Shown in pieces: positions 1 through 6,664 of a stretch of DNA of 9,979 nucleotides (positions are counted from its first letter, which is position 1; each line of letters opens with the position of its first letter). The stretch spans positions 1-9,979 of the forward strand of contig JAQUOR010000049.1 of NCBI GenBank assembly GCA_028717025.1, in the 5' to 3' direction. Made by a program: the position numbers and the translations under genes. The DNA is from Candidatus Omnitrophota bacterium. GTDB taxonomy: Bacteria; Omnitrophota; Gorgyraeia; Duberdicusellales; 4484-171. Under the pieces are notes generated by a model that did no database searches, had not been told where the DNA came from, and saw nothing but the letters and a program-made list of their open reading frames with translations.

Positions 1-2043
1 CGAAAAAAAATAGTGGGTATGCAGGAATTGTCGGAAGCCAGGGAACGGATCACGTTGGGAATAAAGATGGAAGTTCCTCTCTCGGGCAATGATAGGCTCA
101 TCGCGGCATATCACGAGGCAGGGCATACCATGGTGACTTTCCTGCTGGTGCCCACTCACGATGTCTTTAAAGCGACTATCATCCCCCACAAATCAATAGG
201 CGGTGTTACTTGGATAATGCAAACCGAGGAACGGCTTATTCCTGCCAAAGAAGAATTATTGGGTGACATAAAAATCCTGCTCGGCGGTTACGCTGCGGAA
301 AAAATACAATTTGGGGTAACTTCAACAGGCGTTGAAGACGATCTCTTGAAAGCCAACGATCTTGCCGAAAAAATGGTAACGAAATGGGGCATGGGCACTT
401 CAGGTGCCGTAGGTATCTCTTCGAGCCCCTGGGCGCGCCGCGAAGTATCGGAACGGGATAGAGAAGACCTGATAAATAACAGCTTAAACGAAGTCAACGA
501 AATACTGCGCAAAGAAAGAGAGATCATGGAAGAGATAGCCCAGCAATTGTTAAAAAAAGAAGAATTAGATTACGATGAGCTGGAAGCGATATTCAAGAAA
601 TATAACCGGACTCGTTTGACCTACACCCAGAAAGGACTTGCGAAAGGCGAAAAAGAAGGCATAACCTGGGATGATGTTATAGGAATGGAAGAAACGAAAG
701 AAGAGGCAAAAGAAATCGTCAGCCTTATCAAAGACAGAGCACACTTAAAACAAGTAGGCGGCAGGATCATACGCGGCCTTTTAATGTTCGGACCTCCCGG
801 ATGCGGAAAGACTTATTTAGCAAGCGCCATGGCTAACGAAGCAGGCGTGCCTTTTCTAAGCAGGGTAGGCTCTGAATTTGTGGAAATGTACGTCGGTGTC
901 GGCGCAAGCCGCATCAGGCACATGTTCCAGGAAGCGCGCGAATTCGCTCTTTCAAAAGGCGGCTGCATTATTTTTATCGATGAAATCGATGCTTTAGGAG
1001 CAAAACGGGCCGTTGATCAGGGATTCGGCGGACAAACAGAATACAATCAGACATTGAACCAGCTTCTTGCGGAAATGGACAGCTTTAAAGAAAAAGAAGA
1101 ACAATACAATATCGTTATTATCGGAGCGACAAATGCCAAAGAGGACTTTCTTGATCCGGCGCTGCTCAGGCCCGGAAGATTTGACCGCAAGATTACCGTT
1201 GATTTACCCACCTTCGAAGACCGCAAGAAACTTTTTTCGTATTATCTTAGTAAGGTCAAATACAATTCTGAAGAGATAAACCCGGAAAAATTTGCAAGTA
1301 TTACCCACGGCTGGTCCCCCGCTGATATCGCCAACCTCATCAAGGAGGCGGCGCTTCTTACGGTACGAAACAAAAAAGAGGCGATAGAGACCAGGGAAAT
1401 GGACGAAGCCAGAGAAAGAATCTCACTGGGCTTAAAACGAAAATTAACGCAGACAAAAGAGACGCTTAAATTTACCGCATATCATGAAGCGGGCCATTGC
1501 ATTGCGCAGTATTACGTGAAGGGAAAATTTCCTTTTAAAGTTTCTATTATCCCGCGCACCGGCACTTTAGGGGTAGCGTGGTACGCTTCTGAGGGAGATA
1601 CCACAAGCGGGACCAAAGAAGAATTATTGGGAAAAATACGCAGCGCCTTGGCTGGCTATGTTGCGGAAAAAATAAAATTCGGCACAACAACCGCAGGTGT
1701 TACCGCTGATTTCGAAAATGCCCTGCGTACTGCTCATTTTATGGTATGGGAAGCAGGCATGAGCAAAACCGGCTATATAGGCAATTTTAGCCGGGGGCTC
1801 TATTTCACAAACCAGCAACAACAACCGTTTTTGTCCGAAGATATGAGAGCAAAACTGGATAACGAGACGCAGGAAATATTGCGGGAATGCCTTAAAGACA
1901 CGGAAAGTATGCTCGAGCGCGAATCCGCGCTTTTTGAACATATCGCTACGCAATTGCTGGAAAAAGAAGAGCTGACGTATCCTGAACTGGAAGAAATCTT
2001 TAAAAAATATGCCAAAGGCAACCCCAAAGATTCTCCTCTTTAG
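1..2043 (+). CDS. Tandem FtsH-like AAA+/M41 zinc metalloprotease, 5'-truncated by the window edge
   Basis: The frame is open from base 1 (codons from CGA), so the true start lies outside the window; the GTG at 13 is only the first start-like codon. Numbering from it (676 residues), the order is: tail of a first AAA lid (1-18), first M41 protease with HEAGH at 34-38 and probable third ligand D110, coiled helical tail ending near 198, then a second full FtsH unit. That unit has Walker A GPPGCGKT (260-267), pore loop EMYVGVGA (291-298), Walker B with IDEID (322-326), GATN (371-374), RPGRFDR (386-392), a second HEAGH (491-495) and probable ligand D566. FtsH normally has one AAA and one M41 domain and degrades membrane and unstable cytosolic proteins as a membrane-anchored hexamer. 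Here two units sit in one chain, and no membrane segment is visible in the part seen. The two M41 halves are clearly homologous (KEELLG, AEKI.FG, EEL.Y.ELE.IFKKY in both). Role and substrates are unknown; proteolysis is inferred from intact motifs. Confidence 0.93.
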   Translation, partial: RKKIVGMQELSEARERITLGIKMEVPLSGNDRLIAAYHEAGHTMVTFLLVPTHDVFKATIIPHKSIGGVTWIMQTEERLIPAKEELLGDIKILLGGYAAEKIQFGVTSTGVEDDLLKANDLAEKMVTKWGMGTSGAVGISSSPWARREVSERDREDLINNSLNEVNEILRKEREIMEEIAQQLLKKEELDYDELEAIFKKYNRTRLTYTQKGLAKGEKEGITWDDVIGMEETKEEAKEIVSLIKDRAHLKQVGGRIIRGLLMFGPPGCGKTYLASAMANEAGVPFLSRVGSEFVEMYVGVGASRIRHMFQEAREFALSKGGCIIFIDEIDALGAKRAVDQGFGGQTEYNQTLNQLLAEMDSFKEKEEQYNIVIIGATNAKEDFLDPALLRPGRFDRKITVDLPTFEDRKKLFSYYLSKVKYNSEEINPEKFASITHGWSPADIANLIKEAALLTVRNKKEAIETREMDEARERISLGLKRKLTQTKETLKFTAYHEAGHCIAQYYVKGKFPFKVSIIPRTGTLGVAWYASEGDTTSGTKEELLGKIRSALAGYVAEKIKFGTTTAGVTADFENALRTAHFMVWEAGMSKTGYIGNFSRGLYFTNQQQQPFLSEDMRAKLDNETQEILRECLKDTESMLERESALFEHIATQLLEKEELTYPELEEIFKKYAKGNPKDSPL

Positions 2044-2818
2044 TCTCATTCTGGTTTTTCTCACTTCCTGCGCCGGTTCCTCTCCTTCCTACTCCCGTAA
2101 AGATATCGGGAAGGTAATCGCAAAAATCTGCAAAGAAGAATTCAGCATCGACATCAAAGTATGGGAAGAAGGAAATACCATCTGGCTCTACTCCCCTTTT
2201 GAAAGCGTCCTTGATGCAGAAGGAAAATGGAATAAAGATGTTTCTACCACTGTGCGTAGGATCTTCTTGTCGCTACGCAGAGTCATCTTGAGCATCGATA
2301 AGCGGCCGGAATTCTATTGTTTTGTGGTTTCGGATATAAAAAAAATAGGCGCGGACCTTTACTATGCCGGTTACGTCAAAGACTTAATGATGCTTGAAAT
2401 AGGATATCTCCCCGTCGAAGAATTTGAAAACAGGGAAGTATTAATACAGATGCTCAGCCCTAAAGCATTAGGCGATACGCAAGGCACTCATATTCCGCTC
2501 CATGATATTACCATGGGAGAATTTATCTCCTATCTTGTACGCCAGAATATAGAGAAAAAATTTACTTCCGAAGAAAATAAGAAATTCTTCCAGATCAATA
2601 GCATACAAACTGACTACGCTCGCACTACATTAAAGATAAACGTCGATATTAAAATAAAAGAATATAAAGCAAACTTACCCGACCCCTTTGAAGAAACAAA
2701 AAAAATCGTTACGCGTCTCCTTGAAATTTATGACCCTAAGGATATTGTTGAAGTCGAAATCAACGATACCGTCAAAAACCGCTTCTATAGCAAGCGTGCT
2801 CTCCTGGAAGAAAAATAG
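2009..2818 (+). CDS. Predicted lipoprotein of unknown function (269 aa)
   Basis: I do not recognise a named family. The first 21 residues are a classical lipoprotein signal: basic start, hydrophobic stretch (residues 8-18) and lipobox LTSC, with Cys21 the expected lipidated residue after signal peptidase II cleavage. The mature part (about 248 residues) is soluble, mixed alpha/beta and rich in charged residues, with no further membrane segment. Visible landmarks are a KVWEEGNTIWLYSPFE stretch (50-65), an RRIFLSLRRV segment and GEFISYLVRQ. The ATG at 2009 lies inside the last 35 bp of the FtsH-like gene in another frame; a weak GGAAG lies 15 bases upstream, so translation is probably coupled to the upstream gene. 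No other ATG precedes the lipobox. The overlap suggests co-expression with the protease, but a functional link is inference. The protein probably sits at the membrane surface, facing outward. Confidence 0.8.
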   Translation: MPKATPKILLFSLILVFLTSCAGSSPSYSRKDIGKVIAKICKEEFSIDIKVWEEGNTIWLYSPFESVLDAEGKWNKDVSTTVRRIFLSLRRVILSIDKRPEFYCFVVSDIKKIGADLYYAGYVKDLMMLEIGYLPVEEFENREVLIQMLSPKALGDTQGTHIPLHDITMGEFISYLVRQNIEKKFTSEENKKFFQINSIQTDYARTTLKINVDIKIKEYKANLPDPFEETKKIVTRLLEIYDPKDIVEVEINDTVKNRFYSKRALLEEK

Positions 2819-2822
2819 TTAT

Positions 2823-2864
2823 TAGCTATCAGCTTTCAGTCTTCAGCTTTCAGCTTCAAGCTAT
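2823..2864. repeat. Heptanucleotide tandem repeat, about six degenerate copies
   Basis: A strict 7-base period runs TAGCTAT, CAGCTTT, CAGTCTT, CAGCTTT, CAGCTTC, AAGCTAT. It starts five bases after the lipoprotein stop. Units differ by one to three bases, mostly variants of CAGCTTT. It lies in the gap between two convergent genes. No coding role is apparent. Confidence 0.85.
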
Positions 2865-2889
2865 TCTGCACTTTTAGCTTCGTGTACTT

Positions 2890-2945
2890 AAAGTTTAAAG
2901 TTTATCTCTCAGTACGCTGTACTAATTCTGGTGACTTGGTGACTT
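2890..2945. repeat. Further short repeats in the convergent gap
   Basis: Three small elements follow the heptamer array. AAAGTTT occurs twice in perfect tandem (2890-2903). AGTAC-GCT-GTACT forms a 5-bp inverted repeat (2911-2923). GGTGACTT occurs twice in perfect tandem (2930-2945). The AGCTGAAAGC at 2955-2964 is the exact reverse complement of GCTTTCAGCT at 2846-2855 within the array. No T-run follows the small hairpin, so it is not called a terminator. The rest of the 2819-2968 gap shows no gene. Confidence 0.7.
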
Positions 2946-2968
2946 TACCTTTGGAGCTGAAAGCGTAA

Positions 2969-3571
2969 CTAGCGGATGGTAACGCGGCGGTTTTTTACGT
3001 GTAGTTTCTTCTCGACAAATAATTTTACCGCTTTTGGATACAAGAGATGTTCTAAGCGGTGTATTTTTTTCTCTAAATCGCTAAGCTTTGTGCCTGCCTT
3101 GATAGTAACGGCTCCCTGCAGTATTACGGGTCCATGGTCAACGCTCTCATCAACGAAATGGACCGTCACCCCTGTCATTGTACACCCATAGGTAAGCGCC
3201 CGTTTTATGGCATGTTCTCCGCGAAACGCCGGCAAAAGAGCAGGATGAATATTTACTATCCTGTTTTTAAAGGCTCTTACGAAACGCGGACTTAAAATCC
3301 GCATAAACCCGGCTAAAACTACCAGATCTATTTTTTCGGCTTTTAAAAGCTTCCGGAGCGCCTCGTCAAAGTCGACGCGTGTCCTAAAGCGCTTCGGATC
3401 GATAAAAATATCTTTGATCTTAAGACGCCTGGCACGAACGCGCGCGTATGCGCCCTCCTTGTCGACAACAAGCAACTTAACGCAAGCCCGTATGTATCCT
3501 CTTTTAACTGCGCTTGCGAGCGCCTGAAAGTTACTCCCGTTACCTGAAGCTAAAACTGCAATATTCATCAT
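2969..3571 (-). CDS. purN: Phosphoribosylglycinamide formyltransferase (PurN), 200 aa
   Basis: PurN transfers the formyl group of 10-formyltetrahydrofolate to glycinamide ribonucleotide (GAR), giving formyl-GAR, the third step of de novo purine synthesis in the cytosol. The sequence is full length for the family (about 190-215 residues). It has the N-terminal phosphate-binding ASGNGSNFQAL (8-18), the LAGFMRILSP folate-site segment (86-95), and the catalytic set N107, H109 (in NIHPALLPAF) and D145 (in HFVDESVDHGP). These match the Asn/His/Asp triad of characterised enzymes with an offset of one. The start is a double ATG (3569-3571 then 3566-3568); no clear ribosome-binding site precedes it, so the second ATG is equally possible. 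It lies 47 bases after rnfB on the same strand and may be the last gene of that transcript. No other purine gene is visible, so the link with rnf looks positional. Confidence 0.95.
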   Translation of the reverse strand: MMNIAVLASGNGSNFQALASAVKRGYIRACVKLLVVDKEGAYARVRARRLKIKDIFIDPKRFRTRVDFDEALRKLLKAEKIDLVVLAGFMRILSPRFVRAFKNRIVNIHPALLPAFRGEHAIKRALTYGCTMTGVTVHFVDESVDHGPVILQGAVTIKAGTKLSDLEKKIHRLEHLLYPKAVKLFVEKKLHVKNRRVTIR

Positions 3572-3618
3572 ATTGAGGCCGAAGATCTTTTAATATTTTT
3601 TCCAAGGGTCTTTTGTCG

Positions 3619-4413
3619 TTAATCTCTCTTTATTATGCACTTGATCGGACATTTGTTTTTCGCTTCCTCGAAAGGCTCGTTATGCGCCGCCTTTTTGTAA
3701 TCAATAGAGGAAAGATTTTCTTTAAGATAAAACGGCGAATCTTTGACGCGCGTGCATATACCGCAGGCGATGCAACCTACAGGACAAACACTTTTGGTAT
3801 CTTTCCCTGTGTCGTGAGAACTACAGGCGACATATATATCGTGCCCCGAAGGGATAAGACTGAATAATTTCTTAGGGCATACAAGGACGCATTTATTGCA
3901 CGCTTTACATTTATGCGCATCTACTTTCGGCAACTGCTCGCTGGTCATGGTAATGGCACCGAAGGGGCATACTTTCGCGCACGTTCCAAAGCCAAGGCAG
4001 CCCCAAAAGCATTCCTTCTGTCCCCCTACTACCAGGTTTGCGGCAACGCAATCTTCTATACCCTGATATAAAACCTTATCTTTGACTTTTACGCCGCCGT
4101 TGCAATGGAGGGCTGCAATCAGTTTTACTTTTTTTTCCAGTTTTTTGTCTAAAAGCTGCGCGATCTTTTCTTTAACCTCCTGGTTACTTACCCTGCACGC
4201 ATCGATAGCAAGCTTACCGCTTAAGATAGACTCGGCAAAACCGAAGCACCCTGCGCCGCCGCATGCCCCGCAGTTTGACCCGGGAAGCAGGCCGTGAATC
4301 CTCTCTAACCGCGGGTCGGTTTCGACCGTTAGTTTTTTTGAAGCGAGAGCCAACCCTATACCAAAGAGCAGACCCAAAACGCCCAACGTTATAATCGGTA
4401 TTAAAATTTCCAT
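3619..4413 (-). CDS. rnfB: Rnf complex subunit B, multi-cluster iron-sulfur protein
   Basis: RnfB is the electron-input subunit of the Rnf complex: it takes electrons from ferredoxin and passes them to the membrane subunits. A membrane helix (about residues 3-24) is followed by the 'Fes' domain with C48, C51, C56 and C73. Next are the ferredoxin-like motifs C135-x3-C139-x5-C145-x3-C149-P and C169-x2-C172-x2-C175-x3-C179-P, and a final incomplete pair (C214, C217, C220 ... C255-P). There are 21 cysteines. At 264 residues it is the long form seen in anaerobes, longer than the roughly 190-residue E. coli RsxB. In the last ferredoxin unit the positions expected for the second cluster hold K224, N245, F248 and A251 instead of Cys. 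I chose ATG at 4411-4413: AAGGTGG (4418-4424) ends 4 bases upstream of it but only 1 base upstream of the adjacent TTG at 4414-4416. It follows rnfA by 59 bases. Confidence 0.95.
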   Translation of the reverse strand: MEILIPIITLGVLGLLFGIGLALASKKLTVETDPRLERIHGLLPGSNCGACGGAGCFGFAESILSGKLAIDACRVSNQEVKEKIAQLLDKKLEKKVKLIAALHCNGGVKVKDKVLYQGIEDCVAANLVVGGQKECFWGCLGFGTCAKVCPFGAITMTSEQLPKVDAHKCKACNKCVLVCPKKLFSLIPSGHDIYVACSSHDTGKDTKSVCPVGCIACGICTRVKDSPFYLKENLSSIDYKKAAHNEPFEEAKNKCPIKCIIKRD

Positions 4414-4417
4414 CAAT

Positions 4418-4424
4418 CCACCTT
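4418..4424 (-). promoter_or_regulatory. Ribosome-binding site of rnfB, deciding the start
   Basis: On the - strand the bases read AAGGTGG, ending four bases before ATG (4411-4413) and one base before the alternative TTG (4414-4416). The spacing favours the ATG. Confidence 0.6.
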
Positions 4425-4472
4425 AAATGCCGCTGATGTAAACCGGTTCTGCCGGATTTCTTGCGTTGACGA

Positions 4473-5081
4473 TTAAAACTTAAATCCGTTAAAACCCAGA
4501 AAACTCATGCTCATGATAGAAGCGATGATGAAGGCAAGCGGAAAATCTTTCAGGCTTTCAGGAATAGCGCAAAGCTCCAGCCGCTCCCTGATGCCCGACA
4601 TCAACAGCATCGCTACTGTGTAGCCCACTCCCACGCATATACCCTGAAAAACAGAATAGTAAAAGCTACCGGGCACTGCTTTACCGTTTATAAAAAACAT
4701 ATCGATGTTTAGTACCGCTACTCCCAAAACTGCGCAATTAACCGTAATGAGCGGCAGGTATATTCCAAAAAAACGGTACATAGACGGGCTTACTTTTTTG
4801 ATTACCATCTCCACGAGCTGCACAAAGGCAGCAATGACAAGTATAAAGGAAATAGTGCGCAGATATGTTATGTTAAAAGGCACAAGCAAAAACCTATAAA
4901 TGCCCCAGGTGATTATCGAGGACATGGTAGTCACGAACATAACTGCCAGACTCATCGCAAGCGCCGGTTTAGTCTCTTTAGAAATCGCGACAAAAGAGCA
5001 TAATCCTAAAAAACGCGAAAGAATCACGTTATAGACAAATACTGCGGAAATAAAAATTGTCAAAAAATATCCCAGGTTCAT
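4473..5081 (-). CDS. rnfA: Rnf complex subunit A, integral membrane protein
   Basis: RnfA is one of two homologous six-helix membrane subunits (with RnfE) that face each other in inverted orientation and share an intramembrane Fe-S centre, as NqrD/NqrE do in Na+-NQR. Its 202 residues are almost entirely hydrophobic helices, the usual family length. The two half-helix motifs are visible: ILSRFLGLCSF with C28, and YLPLITVNCAVLG with C116. These cysteines are the expected cluster ligands. The ATG overlaps the rnfE stop (ATGA), indicating translational coupling; a purine-rich AGAAGAGG immediately precedes it. The next gene, rnfB, starts 59 bases downstream. The subunit takes part in electron transfer across the membrane and probably in ion movement; the coupling ion cannot be read from the sequence. 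Confidence 0.96.
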   Translation of the reverse strand: MNLGYFLTIFISAVFVYNVILSRFLGLCSFVAISKETKPALAMSLAVMFVTTMSSIITWGIYRFLLVPFNITYLRTISFILVIAAFVQLVEMVIKKVSPSMYRFFGIYLPLITVNCAVLGVAVLNIDMFFINGKAVPGSFYYSVFQGICVGVGYTVAMLLMSGIRERLELCAIPESLKDFPLAFIIASIMSMSFLGFNGFKF

Positions 5082-5668
5082 CCTCTTCTCTGTTTAAGTA
5101 TGTTAAAAAATCCCATTAAAAGTCCGATAACCAAAAGCGCTCCTGAAGGCAGAACCAGAAGGAACATCGGTTCATACCCTTTAATCAGGGTGTGCCCGAA
5201 AAACGTCCCGGCTCCCACTACCTCCCGGATTGCCGAGATCAATAACAATGCCAGGATAAATCCCGCACCCATCCCCAAGGCATCAAGAATGGAATTAATC
5301 AGGCCTGATTTTGAGGCATATGCCTCTGCGCGGCCCAAGACGATGCAATTGACGACAATCAGAGGAACATATATACCCAAGGCCCGGTTTAATGCCGGAC
5401 TATATGCTTTCATGATCAGCTCGGCGATAGTGACGAATGTTGCGATAACGACGATAAAACAGGGAATGCGTATCTTATCGGGAACGATGTTCTTGATGAG
5501 TGAGATTATAACGTTCGAGCCCACTAGAACGAACGTCGCCGCTATCCCCATTCCTACGCCGTTGCTCAAAGAAGTCGATACCGCTAAGGTCGGGCATAAA
5601 CCCAGAGCCAGCACAAACGTCGGGTTTTCCTTAATGATCCCTCGTAAAAATTCTTTAATATATTTCAT
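5078..5668 (-). CDS. rnfE: Rnf complex subunit E, integral membrane protein
   Basis: This is the partner of RnfA in the membrane core, 196 residues with about six hydrophobic helices. The paired signature motifs are ALGLCPTLAVS with C25 and YVPLIVVNCIVLGRAEA with C108, positioned to supply the other two ligands of the shared Fe-S centre. The R-A-E-A after the second motif and the AIREV...G segment (146-154) are typical of the RnfE/NqrD side and separate it from RnfA. The start ATG (5666-5668) lies 39 bases after the rnfD stop; only a weak AAGAG precedes it. That gap holds a perfect 20-bp palindrome, the only sizeable break between rnfC and rnfA. Its stop overlaps the rnfA start. Length and motifs are normal and nothing is missing. 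Confidence 0.96.
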   Translation of the reverse strand: MKYIKEFLRGIIKENPTFVLALGLCPTLAVSTSLSNGVGMGIAATFVLVGSNVIISLIKNIVPDKIRIPCFIVVIATFVTIAELIMKAYSPALNRALGIYVPLIVVNCIVLGRAEAYASKSGLINSILDALGMGAGFILALLLISAIREVVGAGTFFGHTLIKGYEPMFLLVLPSGALLVIGLLMGFFNILKQRRG

Positions 5669-5689
5669 CTGCTCTTAAGTCCCTTGTGC

Positions 5690-5709
5690 AAAAAATACCG
5701 GTATTTTTT
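5690..5709. repeat. Perfect 20-bp palindrome between rnfD and rnfE
   Basis: AAAAAATACC followed directly by GGTATTTTTT is fully self-complementary. It overlaps the last two bases of the rnfD stop and fills half of the 39-base gap before rnfE. As RNA it would give a weak AU-rich stem with a CCGG loop; as DNA it could be a two-fold-symmetric protein site. Function is not established. Confidence 0.8.
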
Positions 5710-6664
5710 ACGTGCCAAAGATACGATTTTTGGTGAATCGGTCGATAAGGGGAGTGGCAGCGTTCATTATTAAAATCGCATATGAAACGCCCTCCGGGTA
5801 ACCTCCCCAGAGCCTGATAATTGCCGTAATGACGCCGCAGCCTATGCCGAATATAATCTGTCCTTTTCGCGTGAGCGGCGAAGTCACATAATCAGTGGCC
5901 ATAAAAAATGCGCCCAGGATCAATCCTCCCGATAAAACATGAAACAACCAATCTCCATGTAACAGGTCCTTCGCGCCAAAAACGTAAGCGAATAGTCCGA
6001 CTGTTGCAATGTAAGGTATGGGGATATGCCAGGAGATGTAACCTCTCAACATAAGAAACAACGCACCTATGAGCAAGGCTGCGATGCACACTTCGCCGAG
6101 GCATCCGCCGTGCCTGCCTAAAAATAGATCAAGGTATGACAACTGCTCGATCGATTTTCCTTCCTTGAGCAGCGTTAAAGGCGTGGCAGCAGTTACCGCA
6201 TCGTAGCCAAAATTCATCGTGCCACGTGCGATGGGCTGCGTAAAGGCAGTCATGTATTTCGGCCAGGATGCCATCAGAAATACCCTTCCTACCAGCGCAG
6301 GATTAAAAATATTCTGCCCAAGGCCGCCGAAGGCCTGTTTGCCGATCGCAATGGCGAAAACCGAACCAATGACCACCAGCCACCAGGGAACGGAGACAGG
6401 AAGATTAAAGCTAAGCAGTAAACCCGTAAGCACGGCGCTTCCATCCCCTATGGTGATTTTCTTTTTGGTTAATAGCTGCAAGAGCGCTTCCGCGCATACT
6501 GCAGAGACAATCCCCAATACAATGACCCATAACGCACGTAATCCAAAAATAAAGACGCCGGCAACACCTGCAGGTACCAAGCTTACCACCACTATCCACA
6601 TGATAGTGCGCAGCGATTCTTTGCCGTGTAAATGCGGAGAAAATGAAACGGTAAGTTTTTTCAT
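5708..6664 (-). CDS. rnfD: Rnf complex subunit D, membrane flavoprotein
   Basis: RnfD (homologue of NqrB) is a polytopic membrane subunit carrying a covalently bound FMN, and is thought to lie on the electron path coupled to ion translocation. The 318 residues contain about nine or ten hydrophobic helices. Diagnostic segments are ITIGDGSAVLTGLLLSFNLP (70-89), GKQAFGGLGQNIFNPALVGR (108-127), the flavinylation region DAVTAATPLT with T161 as expected FMN acceptor, FFMATDYVTSPLT (253-265) and GGYPEGVSYAILIMN (287-301). The acceptor motif reads TAAT, where S/T-G-A-T is usual; Asp155 at -6 is kept. The start ATG overlaps the rnfG stop (ATGA). No ribosome-binding site is visible, so translation is probably coupled. 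The family is normally about 310-350 residues, so it is full length. Confidence 0.96.
   Translation of the reverse strand: MKKLTVSFSPHLHGKESLRTIMWIVVVSLVPAGVAGVFIFGLRALWVIVLGIVSAVCAEALLQLLTKKKITIGDGSAVLTGLLLSFNLPVSVPWWLVVIGSVFAIAIGKQAFGGLGQNIFNPALVGRVFLMASWPKYMTAFTQPIARGTMNFGYDAVTAATPLTLLKEGKSIEQLSYLDLFLGRHGGCLGEVCIAALLIGALFLMLRGYISWHIPIPYIATVGLFAYVFGAKDLLHGDWLFHVLSGGLILGAFFMATDYVTSPLTRKGQIIFGIGCGVITAIIRLWGGYPEGVSYAILIMNAATPLIDRFTKNRIFGT

Noticed and set aside
1624..2064. 146-codon - strand open frame opposite the FtsH-like gene
   Set aside because: Antisense shadow of the second M41 domain, whose motifs are intact on the + strand.
2911..2923. AGTAC-GCT-GTACT as a bidirectional terminator between convergent genes
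   Set aside because: The stem is only 5 bp, not GC-rich, and no T-run follows on either strand.
4414..4416. TTG as start of rnfB
   Set aside because: It lies only one base from the AAGGTGG; the adjacent ATG has better spacing and is the commoner start.
5100..5678. 192-codon + strand open frame opposite rnfE
   Set aside because: It mirrors rnfE, whose motifs are certain. The antisense product is low in coherent structure and has no family resemblance.
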